Source: Heligmosomoides polygyrus polygyrus
Taxonomy: Eukaryota > Nematoda > Chromadorea > Rhabditida > Heligmosomidae
Length of the DNA stretch: 64,000 nucleotides
Assembly (NCBI GenBank): GCA_947396885.1
Contig: OX377202.1
Coordinates: 57,500,034 to 57,564,033 of the forward strand
Direction: 5' to 3'
The notes under the pieces were generated by a model. The model had not been told where the DNA came from and ran no database searches. It saw only the letters and a program-made list of their open reading frames with translations. The translations under genes and the position numbers were made by a program. This document shows positions 20,201 through 31,698 of this stretch, one piece after another. Positions within the stretch are counted from its first letter, which is position 1; every line of letters begins with the position of its first letter.

Positions 20201-21962
20201 TGAGTTTGCACCATTCTAGAATCACATCGACAGAGAGAATCTCATAGTAATTTACAACTGACTGCGAGAAAATCTTAACAGCACCGACATTTCTCTTTAA
20301 CATAATAGCCACGCCGCCTCTCGCCTTCCTTTTTCTATCACAACGTATAGTCAGAAATTCACGACTCATATTATCAAACAACGACGAGATAAAATGACGC
20401 GATTTTAGTCATGTTTCAGTAAAGACGTAAACATCAAAACTCGAGCTCAGTATACGATCAATGTAAACAGCATTCATCACAATGGAACGAACATTTGCAT
20501 AAAAACATGATAAACGCTTCATGAATTTCGAAGTAGGCGGCACTGGTCCAAAGGGGCGACTGGGCTAAAGACAGAATGAGTGACCGTCCTAATTGAAGAG
20601 TCGGGTGAACTTGCCCTCTCCACTTCACGACTGGGTGATGCAGGAGGATTCACCTGAGCTCTAGAATTACGACGGCGCAGTCGCTCCTCTAACGTCAAAG
20701 AAGGTCTAAGATAGACACGTTTCAAAGGAAAAGCAGACAATCGATTCGCTCGCTTAACTGCCAAAGCTTGTAACATAGAACAGGGTAACACTACCTTTAA
20801 CAGCCTGTCACCATCATCTATCGGTCTGCCTACGCGGTACACAACAGTGGGATAACTTTCAACACCAAGGAAATGTAGAACATTACAAACATTTTCGAAA
20901 TCATATGCAATACGCTCCCATTATTAGTTACAAATAACTACAAAAAACTTTGTAAGCATATAGCTCAGTGTCATGAAACAAAGGGTTCAGTAGATGTTGT
21001 GCCATGCGGTTGTCTGCCCCAGGGTTACATCAGTGTTCCTGATTGAAAGTGTAAATTTCATCTTTTAATTTCGTTAGGTGTGATATTCATCCATATGGAG
21101 TTTGCAATTCATTTTTTAATGAAGCGTCATGATTATCTACCAGGAGAAGTTATTTTGATTGACTAGGGTGACTTGTTGAATTTTGACACAAAACTATTGG
21201 GCGTAGGATTTCTAGACTGACACGGACTGAATATTCCTGTGGAAGTGTGGACCCACCATGACTAGTCAGTCATCCAGTTATCATCTTAGCTCCCAGAATG
21301 AATTCTGAGTACCAGCTTTGGTAATTACAACGTAACTGCTAATGTTGAGTATGCAGATATATATTTGTGCAGTTGCCACGCCGTCCATGATGCCACAGGT
21401 TTCTAAAAGCGTTGAAAGGAATCTCTTTCCTGGTCGGAAAATGTTCTAGGTGGCTACTCCAGTTTTAGACTTCACCCGAGTCAGTTTTTTTGGGAGGGAG
21501 GTCTGTAAGTAACCTAACCTTAAGTGGTTAAGTCGGCTAAGTCTACCGTTCAAGAAATAGCAGCATCAAAAAAGTTGCGAAGAGCCCCTCGCAGGAACTA
21601 GATATGGAAAGACTGCATGCTAAAATAGAAATAGTGAGATAAGACCCTGAATTTGTTGTCGTTTATTGCTCAGCCACAGCTAAAAGGTTTTCGTAACAAT
21701 ATTATGAATTCATGTTTCGTTATGTTATGTTATGATGAGGATGAGCATTTAACTGTGGAAGGCACCGCTGCTTGCCAAGTTCTGAGCAAGAAAAAGTGCA
21801 AAAGAAGCCGCTTCTGACGCCGTTTCAGATGCACTTTTGAAAAAATGGCGAATATGTGTCATTTCCGTTTCCGCGTTTCTTATTCCGGTTTCCGGCCATT
21901 TTTGAGCGTTTCTGTTCCGTCTTCCGTCTTCCGCTTTTTCCAGAAAAATTTCCGCACACCCC
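17297..21962. mobile_element. hAT-like element copy, interrupted by a LINE
   Basis: 17297-17597 and 20918-21962 together match, in inverted orientation, the complete hAT-like element at 30247-31698. Shared blocks include GGGCCAGCAAAGGCTATG, AGCATATAGCTCAGTGTCAT and TTCCGGTTTCCGGCCATTTT. The right terminus is degraded and the left terminus is missing. The LINE at 17598-20917 splits it. Confidence 0.65.
17598..20917 (-). mobile_element. CR1-type LINE, 3.3 kb, nearly complete but defective
   Basis: In transcription order (right to left): the C-terminal part of ORF1p (about 20519-20910; VVYRVGRPIDDGDRLLKVVL), an apurinic-endonuclease domain (about 19764-20510; LLGDFNYPDVSWPDF; GLSDHRCVKFR), RT (18465-19751; DVIYLDFSMAFDRVSHSKLL; VPQGGVLSPLLFMVYTL), and thumb/C-terminus (17878-18495). 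The element ends in a TAAA microsatellite (17595-17620). The lesions are a TGA where ETW is expected near 20410, an in-frame TAG just before 19751, a frameshift near 18480, and FAND for FADD at the active site. CCATTA is repeated at both borders (17592-17597 and 20918-20923). The 5' end is truncated within ORF1. Confidence 0.82.
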
Positions 21963-22152
21963 GCTCTGGACAGATTCAGTCAGCCGAGGCAACTCCATTG
22001 AACGGTCTGTGGAACTGCGGCGACTCTTCTGGTGTTCCAACCCCTAGGAAAACTCTTCCATCCACTAGAACGTTGCTAGCCGTAATTATTACATAGTCTT
22101 TACCTCCGTATAACACAGCATACCTAACCGTCTATAGCCTGATCATCGAGGT

Positions 22153-22560
22153 TCATTTTTCTGCGTTCTGGCTTGTCGCTGGTGTCCGAACAGTGACTTC
22201 GATACCGCCTTCTTCCACATGTTTTTTCGCCAGATTTACTACTCCTTCTATCACCGCCTTTTCTTCTCTGCTCTCAATGGGATGCACGATTATCCATGTT
22301 CCGAAAGTGTTCCAGTCTTCCAGGATGTCCAACTGCGAAGACATCTTTGTTATAAGACCTGCCCGTGGGCGGTCTTTTTTCATCAGATGTCCTGTCTCCG
22401 ATGCTGAATCGCTAACGGGACCCAGCTTACGTTACTTGGTCGGTCTGCATTACTGCCTCACTTCTTCTTTTAAGTCCTCAAGTGCAATCTTGAAATCCCG
22501 TACGCAGTTGTTCTCGATTGCAGGATGTTTCTCAATGGTCACGTGAGTACAGATGAATTC
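22153..22560 (-). pseudogene. Unrecognised coding remnant (possibly retroelement gag)
   Basis: The frame 22153-22383 (KKDRPRAGLITKMSSQLDIL; HPIESREEKAVIEGVVNLAK) is protein-like and charged. It continues upstream on the minus strand after stops with EKHPAIENNCVRDFKIALED. No domain is recognised. The in-frame stops and the surrounding repeats suggest a decayed transposon or gene fragment. Confidence 0.3.
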
Positions 22561-22639
22561 TGTCCATTCTGCACACAGCTCATAGGTAACCCTGAGAATA
22601 CTCGAGTGCCACGACAGCTAGCACTGTCTCCTTTTCCCT

Positions 22640-23065
22640 ACTCACAAGGAGAGCTTCCCAACTCGTGCTAAGCTCTTCTGATGCTATTTTGACAGGATGT
22701 AGTGTCCTGTGAGCGCAGTCCAGAACCACAGTCAGTTTTTGCTGAAAGCTTTTTTTTAAAGACCTGAAAATGAGGTTGAATTTGTGTGCGCGACACTCAA
22801 CCCCCACGACACCCCACGAGGATGCCTCGGTGGCGCAGTCGGTAGGAGTGCCGCCTCGTAAGAGCACACCGGCGTGCTTTTCAGTTCGAGTCCGAGTGCT
22901 GCCAATGTTTTTGTACGTATTAGTTTGTTGTTATTACGCTTTCTCATGATCACAGGAGACAATTTTCGACATCAACGCTTATAGCAAACCAAAGCTGTCT
23001 ATTTATGTGCTATGTGCCTTCATATGTGCTAGTTTTTTAACTATTCATATGTGTACCACCATTGT
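22640..23065 (+). repeat. tRNA-containing repeat, copy 1 of an inverted pair
   Basis: It contains a pol III A box TGGCGCAGTCGG (22831-22842) and B box AGTTCGAGTCC (22883-22893), spaced as in a tRNA. About 420 bp of sequence on both sides is shared, in opposite orientation, with 23600-24005. Confidence 0.6.
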
Positions 23066-23136
23066 ATCATACCGTATCACCAATGATACCGTTGTTACGC
23101 AACAGGTACGCTTATCTTACGGTTGAATATTATGAA

Positions 23137-23148
23137 CCCGGGCCCGGG
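23137..23148. repeat. Perfect 12-bp GC palindrome CCCGGGCCCGGG
   Basis: It lies in the A/T-rich spacer between the two inverted tRNA-like repeats. Its role is unknown. Confidence 0.5.
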
Positions 23149-23599
23149 CCGTTACATAAGTGTGGTACGGTGCCATCCGGAATATGTTACATGCAGCCGA
23201 GATAGTATACTGAAAGTAGGTACCTCGGATAAAATATTGTTAAAAAAGGATACCACCCGTGACTTTTTTTTGATTGCAGATTATAAGCCAGACCTACCGA
23301 CAGTTTTGCGCTCCAGTGTTTCGGTCGTGTCTATCATAAGCGAGGGTGGCAACTGGTTACTTTGATGTTCACGCAGCACCCTTCTCTATACACAAAGATT
23401 ACGCGTTCAACGAAGAAGAAGTGGTCATTCCTTGTCAGGAGGAAGATTATTCCTCACTGGCTTTTGTAAAATGCGCTCTTGCGACAAGCGCTTGTGTTTT
23501 ACTTGTTCCATAGTTTTGTGTCATAGCTGTTGACTAAAAGGGAAACAGTAAATATAAGACTTTTAATTTAACAATATATAAGACTTTTTATTTCCAGAG

Positions 23600-24005
23600 A
23601 AATGACAGACATGAATAGTTGAAAAATTAGCACATATGAAGGCGCAGGTAGACAGCCTTGGTTTGTTGCAAGTATTGATGGTCTAAAATTGCCCCCTGTG
23701 ATCATCAGAGAGCGTAATAACAACAAACCAAAACGTTCAAAAATATTGATAGCACTCGGATTCGAACTGAAAATCCCGCCGGTGTGCTCCTACGAGGTGG
23801 CACTCCTACAGACTGCGCCACCGAGGCAAATCTCACGGGATGTCACAGGGGTTGATGAGTGCTGCGCACACGCCCTCACACCTCTTTTCAGGTCTTTAAA
23901 AAGCGTTCAGCAAAAATTTACTGTGGTTCTAGACTCCGCTCACAGGTTCCCACATCCTGCCAAAACATCGCAAAAGCTCCCCATGAGTTGGGAAACTATT
24001 TGTTC
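23600..24005 (-). repeat. tRNA-containing repeat, copy 2 of an inverted pair
   Basis: The minus strand repeats the sequence of 22640-23065, including the A box (about 23809-23820) and B box (23759-23769) and the shared motif CTTCATATGTGCTA. It abuts or invades the 3' end of the Ty3/gypsy remnant. Confidence 0.6.
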
Positions 24006-26530
24006 CAATTCTCGTTACCAACGCTGAATTTGAGCTAGTGTCGACCACTTGGAAGGAGCCATCCCACTCGCTCGCACGCATGTTTGGGATGCACATTTCG
24101 TCACTTTCCGTTCGACGCCCAAACGTACACTCTGTTTCCCGGTTTACGATATGCCTTGCCTTCCACCTTATTTTCTCCATCGTACCTCCTTTTCATCTGT
24201 TTTCCCACTTTTTCAATGCGTTCTCTAACACGTTCATGTGTTTCTGTCACCGCTTGCGGAATGCCCACCTTGTACTCAACAAGCGATCTGCCCATAGAAC
24301 ACCATGAAATTCCTCCATTCGGAATGATACTTGAGCGAAATACAGGATAGACACCGTGGAGAAGGAAATATGGGCTCACTCCCGTTGAGCTGTGCAGCAT
24401 CATATTTACGCCATCATACAGAATGAGAGTCGCGAATCCCATTCCGTGGCAAATGACGGTTGATTTTTATTTTCTTATTTTCTAAAACTGTTCCATTGAG
24501 CCTTTCCGTAATTCCACTTTCCCTTGGGTTATACCCTTTCCTTGTCACATGTGGTATTTGGGCAACCCTAGTTGATTCCTCCATAACTTTATTTACGAAC
24601 TCCCCTCCTTTGTCCGACATAATAGAGGTTGCCCTTCTGCAGCTCTGCGATCCATCTAAAGAATAGTGTTTTGGCAATGGTTTCTGCTTTCTTATCAGAA
24701 ACTCGATAGGCTGCAGCGAACTTGGAAAAGTGGTCGATCACCTTATGGCATATCGGTTGCCACTTCTCGTACGTCCCAACTCCAAAACGTCTATGCTGAT
24801 TGTTTCGTGTGGTTTTGACGTTACTATGGGCTTTATAGGTGGAACCGACTTCTCCCAACAATTGTTGCGCAAAACACTTCTGGCACTCATTGGTGCATGG
24901 ATGTCCTGTGGCATACCTGGGCAGTACACCTCCTTTTTTAGTTTATTCAGGAGTTTGTGCACTAAAGTGGCCTGCAAACAAACCGCTGTGTCTCAAAAAA
25001 AACATCTCGTACCTGTATGCTTTAGGCACCATAAACACTGATTTGCCGCTTTCCAAACAAACTTTTAGTTCTCTTTTCTCTAGCATGAAGTCAGCCACTC
25101 TCAGATGGTTCTTCTAACCCGGAATGCTCACTACCTGGCCCAGGTCTCCTCGCTCTACCAAACATATTACCTCTGCCATGAAGGGATTCTTTCTAAGTTT
25201 CGAAAGCCGTTTGGATTTCTCCTTAGCTGTAGTTGAGCTCACAATCGCTTTGTCCAGACCTTCTAATGAATCGCCCATCATTGAAGCCTGCACCCCTCTG
25301 CTGAGCGCATCTGCCTCCACGTTCGCTTTTCCTCTCACATATTCGATCTGAAGGCTATACCTCTGAAGCTCTAGGGACCACCTCAATACTCTGGCTGATA
25401 GGTTACTGCGTTTAAATAAAGCCGTGAGAGGTTGATAGTCTGCTATCACCACCGTTGTCCGTATATGGACAGAAGGAATCGTCTTAAAGCAAAAGTAACG
25501 GCCAGTGCTTCTAGATACGCTACATGGTATCTGCTTTCCGCCCTGCTCAAGGTTTTTGATGCAAAGAATATGGGATGAACATGCTTATCGTCTCCTTCTT
25601 GAGACAAGACAGCTCCAATCTCATATGTTGATGTGTCAGTGAAATTCAGGAACGGTCTACCGCCATTTCCCGAGTTTGGGACATGTTTCAGAACGAGTGC
25701 CGAAGTAATCACATTTTAACTTCTTCAAATTCTTGGTTGTGCTTTTCTTGCCATGACCATTTTTCTTTTGTAGTCGTCAAACTAAAAAGACGCCTTGCTG
25801 TCTTTGCAAAGCTCAGGCAAAACTTCCTATAGGAGGAGGCCATACCCAGAAATGTCCCGAGTTCATCGCCGTTCTTGGGCACTGGATAATTCTTGATGGC
25901 TAAAACCTTCTCCGGATCCATGTACACGCCTGATGCATCTATGGCATGTCTGAGAAAGGAAACTTTCTCCTTCAAAAAATGGCATTTTGCGGTTTGAAGC
26001 GCAGTCCTGTCTTTCTTAACTTCTAAAAAACCTTTTCCAAAAACTATAGATGCCGTTGGGGTGACTCCGTGTATACCATAATGTCATCTTTATAGCAGAA
26101 AACTTCTTATCTTAGTAGATCTCCCAAAACCGTATCCATAAGCCTTTGAAAGACTGGTGGGCACGTACTCAGACAAACTGGGGTTACTTTGAACTAAAAC
26201 AGGCCTTTGGGTGTAGCGAATGCCGACTTTTCCTTGGTTTCATCCGCTAGTGGAAATTGCAAATATCCACTACATAGGTCAAGCCTTGAGAAAAACCGCA
26301 TCCCGTCTAAACTGCACCACTGCCTCAATGCTAGGAAGGGGATACGCAATCTGCTTCATCCTTTTATTAAGCTTTCTATGATCTACACATAAGCGGACAG
26401 ACCCATCCTTGTTTTCGACTAAAACTATGGGAAACGCCCATTCAGACTTACTTTTCTCTATTATGTTCATTGAAAGCAGATCCGGCAACACCTACTTCAA
26501 TCTGGAACAAACCCCTAGTGGAACTGGTCT
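24005..26530 (-). mobile_element. Ty3/gypsy pol remnant (RT, RNase H, integrase)
   Basis: The minus strand order is: RT fingers (26279-26491; SEWAFPIVLVENKDGSVRLC), palm with YKDD instead of Y-x-DD (about 26080; FCYKDDIMVY), RT end (25709-25975), RNase H (25114-25712; [36 protein letters not shown]), integrase zinc region (24738-24977), core (24414-24861; VIDHFSKFAAAYRVSDKKAE; SDKGGEFVN) and C-terminal part (to about 24101). Frameshifts break it into at least seven frames. Gag, protease and LTRs are absent; both ends run into other repeats. It is inactive. Confidence 0.85.
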
Positions 26531-26532
26531 CA

Positions 26533-28290
26533 CTTTTATCGATTTTTTCCGACTTCAGTCGACCCCTGTAAGAAGACGCGGCGTGCTAACGGCATGCAAA
26601 CGCGTATGCTGGCAGAACACTGAAAGCATTTTACAATGTCATGCTCACAACTCCTCAGCTGCCTGAACTGCCTTAGCCTCTGCCAATCTAAGGCGGCGTA
26701 AGATAGCGGTTAGAGTTTCTTGCGCTGTTAGTCACCCAGATTTGAGCTTTCGACTCTCGCAATGCTACCGTTCTCTTCAGCTTGAAGAGCTCTATCGAAC
26801 GGTGTTACTCTCGACCAATTCCAGAAAAATGGATTTTTCGACGATTTCCCTTCGAGGACGTGGGCGCCCAGGCCGAGCCTGCGCGGACGATGACGTCATA
26901 GAAATCGATATCTTACAATTGGGCCATGCTAGATACCGTTCGATCCAGATTTTCATGCTTAATTGAACGGTGTTATTGGGAGTAGGGAAAACTGTCATCT
27001 GGGCGAGTAAGAGCGAGGAGAACATTGACCGTTGTTGTATTGCATTGCACGCGCGGTCGTGTTCTGAGCGCGATAACACTGTCGTGTGTGACCCTTTCCG
27101 GATACAGCTTGAAGGTTTTGTAGGCAGTAAGACGTTCTAATATTACTCTGAAAAGGAGCAATGTAGCTTATGATTGGACTAAGTTACGGCGCTGCGAAAA
27201 TGCAGGTTAGCCTTGTGTGACACGATTTCTTCCAAATTCAGTCGACCCCTGCGGGAAGACGCAGAGAGATACCGGCCTACAAATGCATGGGCGAGCAGAC
27301 AGCTTAAAGCACGTTACGAAGACATGCTCACAACTCTTCAGCTGCCTAAACAGCCTTATCGCCAGCTGCCATTTTAGGGCGGTGGACTTAGCGTTGAAGT
27401 TTCCTGCGCCCTTACTCGCCCACATTTGAGCTTTCGACGCTCGCAACAACACAGTTAGCTTCAGCACGAAAAGCTCTATCGAATGGTCTTACTATCGACC
27501 AATTCTGGAAAAAGCGATTTTTTGACAATTTCCCATCGAGGACGTGGGCCGAACCTGCGCTTACGATGACATCATAGAAAATCTATATTTTCGAAAATGG
27601 CCAAGATTTCTCGTTCAAAACCATCTAGTGGTTATTTAGTGGGCTGATTGCAAATCCGACGTCCGTTTTTGAAAATTTGGCCGATTTCAGGAAAGGTTCA
27701 CACATGACAGAGTTATCGCGCTCAGAACACGGCCGCGCCTGCAATGCAATACAACAACGGTCCATGTTCTCCTCGATCTTACTCGCCCAGATTACAGTTT
27801 TCCCTACTCACAATAACACCGTTCAATTCGCATGAAAATCTGGACCGAATGGTATCTAGCGTGGCCCAATTGTAAAATATCGATTTCTATGACGTCATCG
27901 TCCGCGCAGGCTCGGCCTGGGCGCCCACGTCCTCGAAGGAAAATCGTCGAAAAATCCATTTTTCTTGAATTAGTAGAGAGTGACACCGTTCGATAGAGCT
28001 CTTCAAGCTGAAGAGAACGGTAGCATTGCGAGAGTCGAAAGCTCAAATCTGGGTGAGTAAAAGCGCAAGAAACTCTAACCGCTATCTTACGCCGCTCTAG
28101 ATTGGCAGATGAGGCTAAGGCAGTTCAGGCAGCTGAGGAGTTGTGAGCATGTCATTGTAAAGCGGTTTCAGTGTTCTGCCAGCACACGCGTTTGCAGGTC
28201 GTTAGCACGCCGCGTCTTCCTACAGGGTTCGACTGAAATCGGAAAAAATCGTGTCACACACGGCTAATCTGCATTTTCGCGCCGCTATAA
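26533..28290. mobile_element. Foldback element 1 (1.75 kb, about 560-bp arms)
   Basis: 26540-27105 and 27695-28262 are inverted copies of each other. For instance, the ORFs 26742-26966 (+) and 27804-28046 (-) encode almost the same peptide (MSFRLSQCYRSLQLEELYRT). The loop (27205-27640) holds a third, direct, diverged copy of the left arm beginning TTCAGTCGACCCCTGCGGG. No transposase was seen. It cuts off the gypsy remnant at 26530. Confidence 0.65.
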
Positions 28291-28442
28291 TTTCGAGTGT
28301 TTAGAAGATATAACGCTGCACTTTCACGGACCACTAAAGGGCTCTACTGCCTATAAAATCCACGAGCCGCAGCCGGAACGATTCGGTCTCGACAGAGTTA
28401 TTGCGCTCCGAACGCACTCGCGAGTGCAATTTGCGAGTAGTG

Positions 28443-28830
28443 GCGCCCACTCGATTCATAGATTCGATTCTATATGCATTGTTCTCGGCGCACTCCAAAA
28501 GCAAGCTAGACAGGCTAGGAGCATTTCATAAGTTGAACGACTGGGAATTTCGATAAAACTCCCCAAACGGTCACTCTACAGGCTCTCGCGCCCACTCGAC
28601 CTCACTCTGCGAGTGGTCGCGCCCACTGGATTGATAGGTTCGATTCTGTGTGCACTGTTTACGGCGCATTCCACTGGCAAGCTGGACAGTCCTAAGGCAA
28701 TTTCTGAGTAGGGCGGCTGGGAATTTCAATAAAATTCCCCAAACTATCACTCTACAGACTCTCGCGCCCACTCGATTGATTATGTCCGGCCTATATGCAT
28801 TGTTCAACTCTATTGATTTATATGTCGGAA
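28443..28830. repeat. Tandem duplication, about 176-bp unit
   Basis: The block starting GCGCCCACTCGATTCATAGA at 28443 recurs at 28619 and partly at 28764. It shares ATTCGATTCT, GCAAGCT and CGGCTGGGAATTTC-like segments. The copies are diverged. Confidence 0.55.
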
Positions 28831-28903
28831 GATAGAGCTTGGCCTGTTGAGCTCAAATATATGTTTATTTTCACAAGTGCTTGATTCTAAAGAATGTTAT
28901 TCA

Positions 28904-28939
28904 AAAAAGCCGCTTTGGAACGCTCCAAAGCGGCTTTTT
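28904..28939. repeat. Perfect 16-bp hairpin with ACGC loop
   Basis: AAAAAGCCGCTTTGGA pairs exactly with 28924-28939, leaving the four-base loop at 28920-28923. It sits just outside foldback element 2. Its function is unknown. Confidence 0.6.
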
Positions 28940-29090
28940 CGGGAATTGACCAAAAGACATGCGCAGTACTGTAGAAGCATCACGTTTCCTGGAGCAAAAA
29001 ATAGGTTTGAATATAAAAAATATTGTACAGTAAAAAATAAAGGTTTCCTGTTCGCAGATTTACAGTCAATGAGAGGCTTCCATTTTTTAA

Positions 29091-29560
29091 GATTTTGCCA
29101 TGAGGTCATAAACATGGAGTTTTCTACCTGAAGGAGCGACATCTACTTCCAAAATTGCACTCTATTTAATTTTAAATTTTAATTACTAAGGACAACCTAC
29201 GAACTTTCAATACAAGATTTTTGAAGTACTCTTCGAATCGATGAAGTTTTTCAGATTTTGCCAGGAGGTCATGAACATGGAGTTTTCTACCTGAAGGAGA
29301 GACATCTACTTCCAAAATTGCACTCTATTTAATTTTAAATTTTAATTACTAAGGACAACCTACGAACTTTCAATACAAGATTTTTGAAGTACTCTTCGAA
29401 TCGATGAAGTTTTTCAGATTTTGCCAGGAGGTCATGAACATGGAGTTTTCTACCTGAAGGAGAGACATCTACTTCCAAAATTGCACTCTATACAATTTTA
29501 AATGTTAATCACTAGGGACGACCTAGGACTTTCCCTACAAGATTTTTTAAGCACTCATCG
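29091..29560. repeat. 163-bp tandem repeat, about 3 copies
   Basis: GATTTTGCCAGGAGGTCATG-type starts recur at 29091, 29254 and 29417, giving an exact 163-bp period. The first two units are nearly identical, which means recent amplification. One related unit occurs inverted at 33410-33640 and a diverged one near 55195-55300. Confidence 0.75.
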
Positions 29561-30246
29561 AATCAATCAATCGAGGAATGGCAACCGAAAGACGGACTTG
29601 CCTCGAAAAGAATTTTTTCTCTTCTGCAGGAAGCAGCACCTGAAAGTGAAATAGTACCCTGTATTTAAGTCCGGTTGACTCACAGTGGTAAAACTATGTT
29701 TTTCTGAAAATATCTTCTATATGATCTTGATTTAGCGTAATTTGCCGAAAAAATATCTCCCCAAATCACAGTGGAATACTCACATATTCCAATCACATGG
29801 AAGATATTGGTTTTAAAACTTGCGTTTTGAAACATAGAACACACATTTATTAGAGCTTCGTGGATTTTTTAGAAGCACCAAGGATCTCCGAGTTATAGCA
29901 GTTTGCGTGCGGCTATTGCGTTCTCTGACATGATCGACCGCAATTCAAGGATAGATGGAGTCCTCGCGCAAAAACCTTTCTGCCTTCTGAAGGAAAGAAA
30001 AACAGAGAGTGAAACTGTGCCATATAAAATTTTAAGTTGTGCTTACTATACAGTAAAAAACTAAGCTTCTCCGCTGCGATGACGATATCATTGCGATGGA
30101 TCGTAAGCTAAATTCTCGTTCTTCATGAAAAAAATTATTTTTTAGCCGAAGCGGACCACCCATACGAATAAAATTCTGCCCCAAAAACTTCCAAGTCTCG
30201 ATCAATGCAGAGTAAAAAAATCATGATTTTCTGGATCGATCAGGAT

Positions 30247-31698
30247 CAGGGATGTGCAGAAAATTTTCTGGAAAAAGCGAAAGACGAAAGACGGAACGGA
30301 AACGCTCAAAATGGCCGGAAGCCGGAGTACGAAACGCGGAGACGGAAATGATACATATATATGGCCATTTTTATACCAGCCACTGATACACAATATACTG
30401 ATGCATAGCCACTGATACACAATAAACTGATACATATACTAGCCATTTTTTCTAAGTGCGTCTGAAACGGCGTCAGAGGCGGCTTCTATTGCACTTTTCT
30501 TGCTCAGAACTTTGCGAGCAGCAGAATCTTCAACAGCTTAATGCTCATCCTCATCATAGCATAACATAACGAAGCATGAATTTATAATATTGCTATGATA
30601 ACCCTTTAGCTGTGGCTAGAGTAATAAACGAAAACAAATTCAGGGTCTTATCTCACTATTCCTCACTATTTCAGCATGCAGTCTCTCCGCTGTCTCCATA
30701 TCCAGTTCCAGCGACTGAAGTCTAAGATAGAGCAGTCAACTAGATTATTTTGCGACCATGAAAGAAATTCCTCTTATTTTTAGAAACCTGTGGCATCACG
30801 AACGACGTGGTGACTGCACAGATGTTTGCATACTCAAGATTAGCAGCTGCATTCTAATCACCAAAACTATGACAGTACTCAGAATTTATTCTGGGATCTA
30901 AGATGATAACTGGATGACTGATCAGTCATGGTAAGTTCACACTTCGGTAGAAATATTGAGTCAGTGCCAGCCTAGAAGCTCCCTGATATGAAGGTGACAC
31001 AGCGGGACAGTTTCAAGATGGTTCTCGAAGTAATAGATTTGTTTCAGAATTCAACAGGTCACCCTAGTCAATAAAAATAACAATTCATGGTAGATATTCG
31101 TGAGGCTTCATTTAAAAAATGAATTGCATAATAGCATATGGATGAATATCACACCTAATGAAATTAAAAATTGAATTCTAACCTTTCATCAGAAATACTA
31201 GGGTAATCTTGGAGCAGAAAACCGCATGGCGCTATTTCTACTGAACCCTTTGTTTCATGACGCTGAGCTATATGCTTACTAAGTTTTCGTAGCTGTTTGT
31301 AACTAACGGATCAAGAATTTTATAATCATTTAAGTGTTGAGTGCATTTTTCTAACATACAATGCAGGCATAGCCTTTGCTGGCACATTAGTTTCGCCCTG
31401 TACTTAGCCGTTGCCATTTTTGAGTGCTTTTTTTGGTAGTCTAACTTCAAGAACATTAATACTAGAGTTGTCCACAGATTTCTCTCACAATTATACAAAG
31501 GAGAGTTTTTAAATTAATTTTTGATCTTTTTAATTTATAAGCTGATAATGTTCAGTAGAAAACTAGTGTTGAACAGTGCCCGTTTCCGTTTCCACCTTCC
31601 GGTCAAAAAACAAGCGGAACACGGAACGGAACAGAAGAGCTCAAAATGGCCGAAAACCGGAATTCTGAACGCGGAAACGGAAACTCCGCACATCCCTG
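30247..31698. mobile_element. hAT-like non-autonomous element with 8-bp duplication
   Basis: The termini CAGGGATGTGCAGA and TCCGCACATCCCTG are inverted. The element is flanked by ATCAGGAT at 30239-30246 and 31699-31706. The CAGGGATG-type terminus and the 8-bp duplication are typical of hAT. Subterminal regions carry repeated GGAAACGGAAAC-like motifs, possible transposase sites. No transposase is present (1452 bp). It interrupts the left arm of foldback element 2. Confidence 0.82.

Noticed and set aside
22831..22893. Functional tRNA gene
   Set aside because: A and B boxes are good, but acceptor strands do not pair, and a second copy with the same long flanks at 23600-24005 shows it is part of a repeat.
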